From: Actinomycetes bacterium
GTDB lineage: Bacteria > Actinomycetota > Aquicultoria > CAJVYJ01 > JAUVQD01
NCBI GenBank assembly: GCA_030605305.1
Contig: JAUWIO010000060.1
Location: forward strand, 1-5,921
Direction of reading: 5' to 3'
DNA: 5,921 bases
Shown here: one piece after another, positions 5,863 to 5,921 of the stretch
How the letters are laid out: each line of letters begins with the position of its first letter
Position numbering within the stretch: the first letter of the stretch is position 1
Notes under the pieces: generated by a model
What the model was told of the DNA's origin: nothing
Databases searched by the model: none
Seen by the model: only the letters and a program-made list of their open reading frames with translations
Translations under genes and position numbers: made by a program

Positions 5863-5899
5863 GCTTCATTAGGTGATCATTATGAAGCCCTCCACCTAA
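5863..5899. repeat. Two overlapping inverted repeats downstream of rpe
   Basis: GCTTCAT (5863-5869) pairs with ATGAAGC (5882-5888). TTAGGTG (5869-5875), lying mostly in the loop of the first, pairs with CACCTAA (5893-5899). The two stems interleave, so they are alternatives or a pseudoknot-like fold. No T-run follows, so a simple intrinsic terminator is unlikely. Confidence 0.45.
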
Positions 5900-5921
5900 A
5901 GCGCGCAGTCGAGCTGGCCGA

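Noticed and set aside
5863..5899. Intrinsic terminator of rpe or FMN riboswitch for riboflavin genes
   Set aside because: The stems are not GC-rich and no T-run follows. The conserved FMN-riboswitch core (AGGGGCAGGGTGAAATTCCC-like) is absent.

Overview
This is a GC-rich bacterial window holding five recognisable protein genes in housekeeping-type surroundings. They are dapF and dapL (last steps of meso-diaminopimelate synthesis), lexA (SOS repressor), a large uncharacterised membrane protein with an alkaline-phosphatase-superfamily-like ectodomain, and rpe (ribulose-phosphate 3-epimerase). The single-step LL-diaminopimelate aminotransferase route, the gene order, the TTG starts and a Gram-positive-type LexA box suggest a deep-branching Gram-positive-type anaerobe (Actinomycetota outside the classical Actinomycetes, or a Firmicutes/Chloroflexota relative). 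That placement is inference with low confidence, because the window contains no rRNA or other strong marker.

Layout: positions 1-90 do not fit the gene that follows and look like a different coding context or a junction. On the plus strand dapF (91-903, N-terminus missing) overlaps dapL (900-2057) by four bases in TTGA, so the two form one translationally coupled unit. The convergent gap between dapL and lexA (2058-2222) carries two perfect 34-bp direct repeats and several small hairpins, with no obvious intrinsic terminator. On the minus strand lie lexA (2831 down to 2223) and, upstream of it, the 739-residue membrane protein gene (5106 down to 2887). A LexA box and a possible promoter for lexA sit across the last codons and stop of that membrane-protein gene. 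Divergent from it, rpe (5201-5851) runs on the plus strand with a short leader hairpin. The last 70 bases hold two overlapping inverted repeats and possibly the first codons of another gene.

Together, DapL makes LL-diaminopimelate from tetrahydrodipicolinate and DapF epimerises it to the meso form used in peptidoglycan and lysine. LexA is likely autoregulated. Rpe belongs to the pentose phosphate pathway. The membrane protein is the least explained item. Its order (signal segment, AP-like ectodomain, about eleven membrane segments) recalls GPI ethanolamine-phosphate transferases in outline, but the usual metal-site motifs are not visible, so its activity is unknown. I see no CRISPR array, tRNA, rRNA, transposase or prophage gene.
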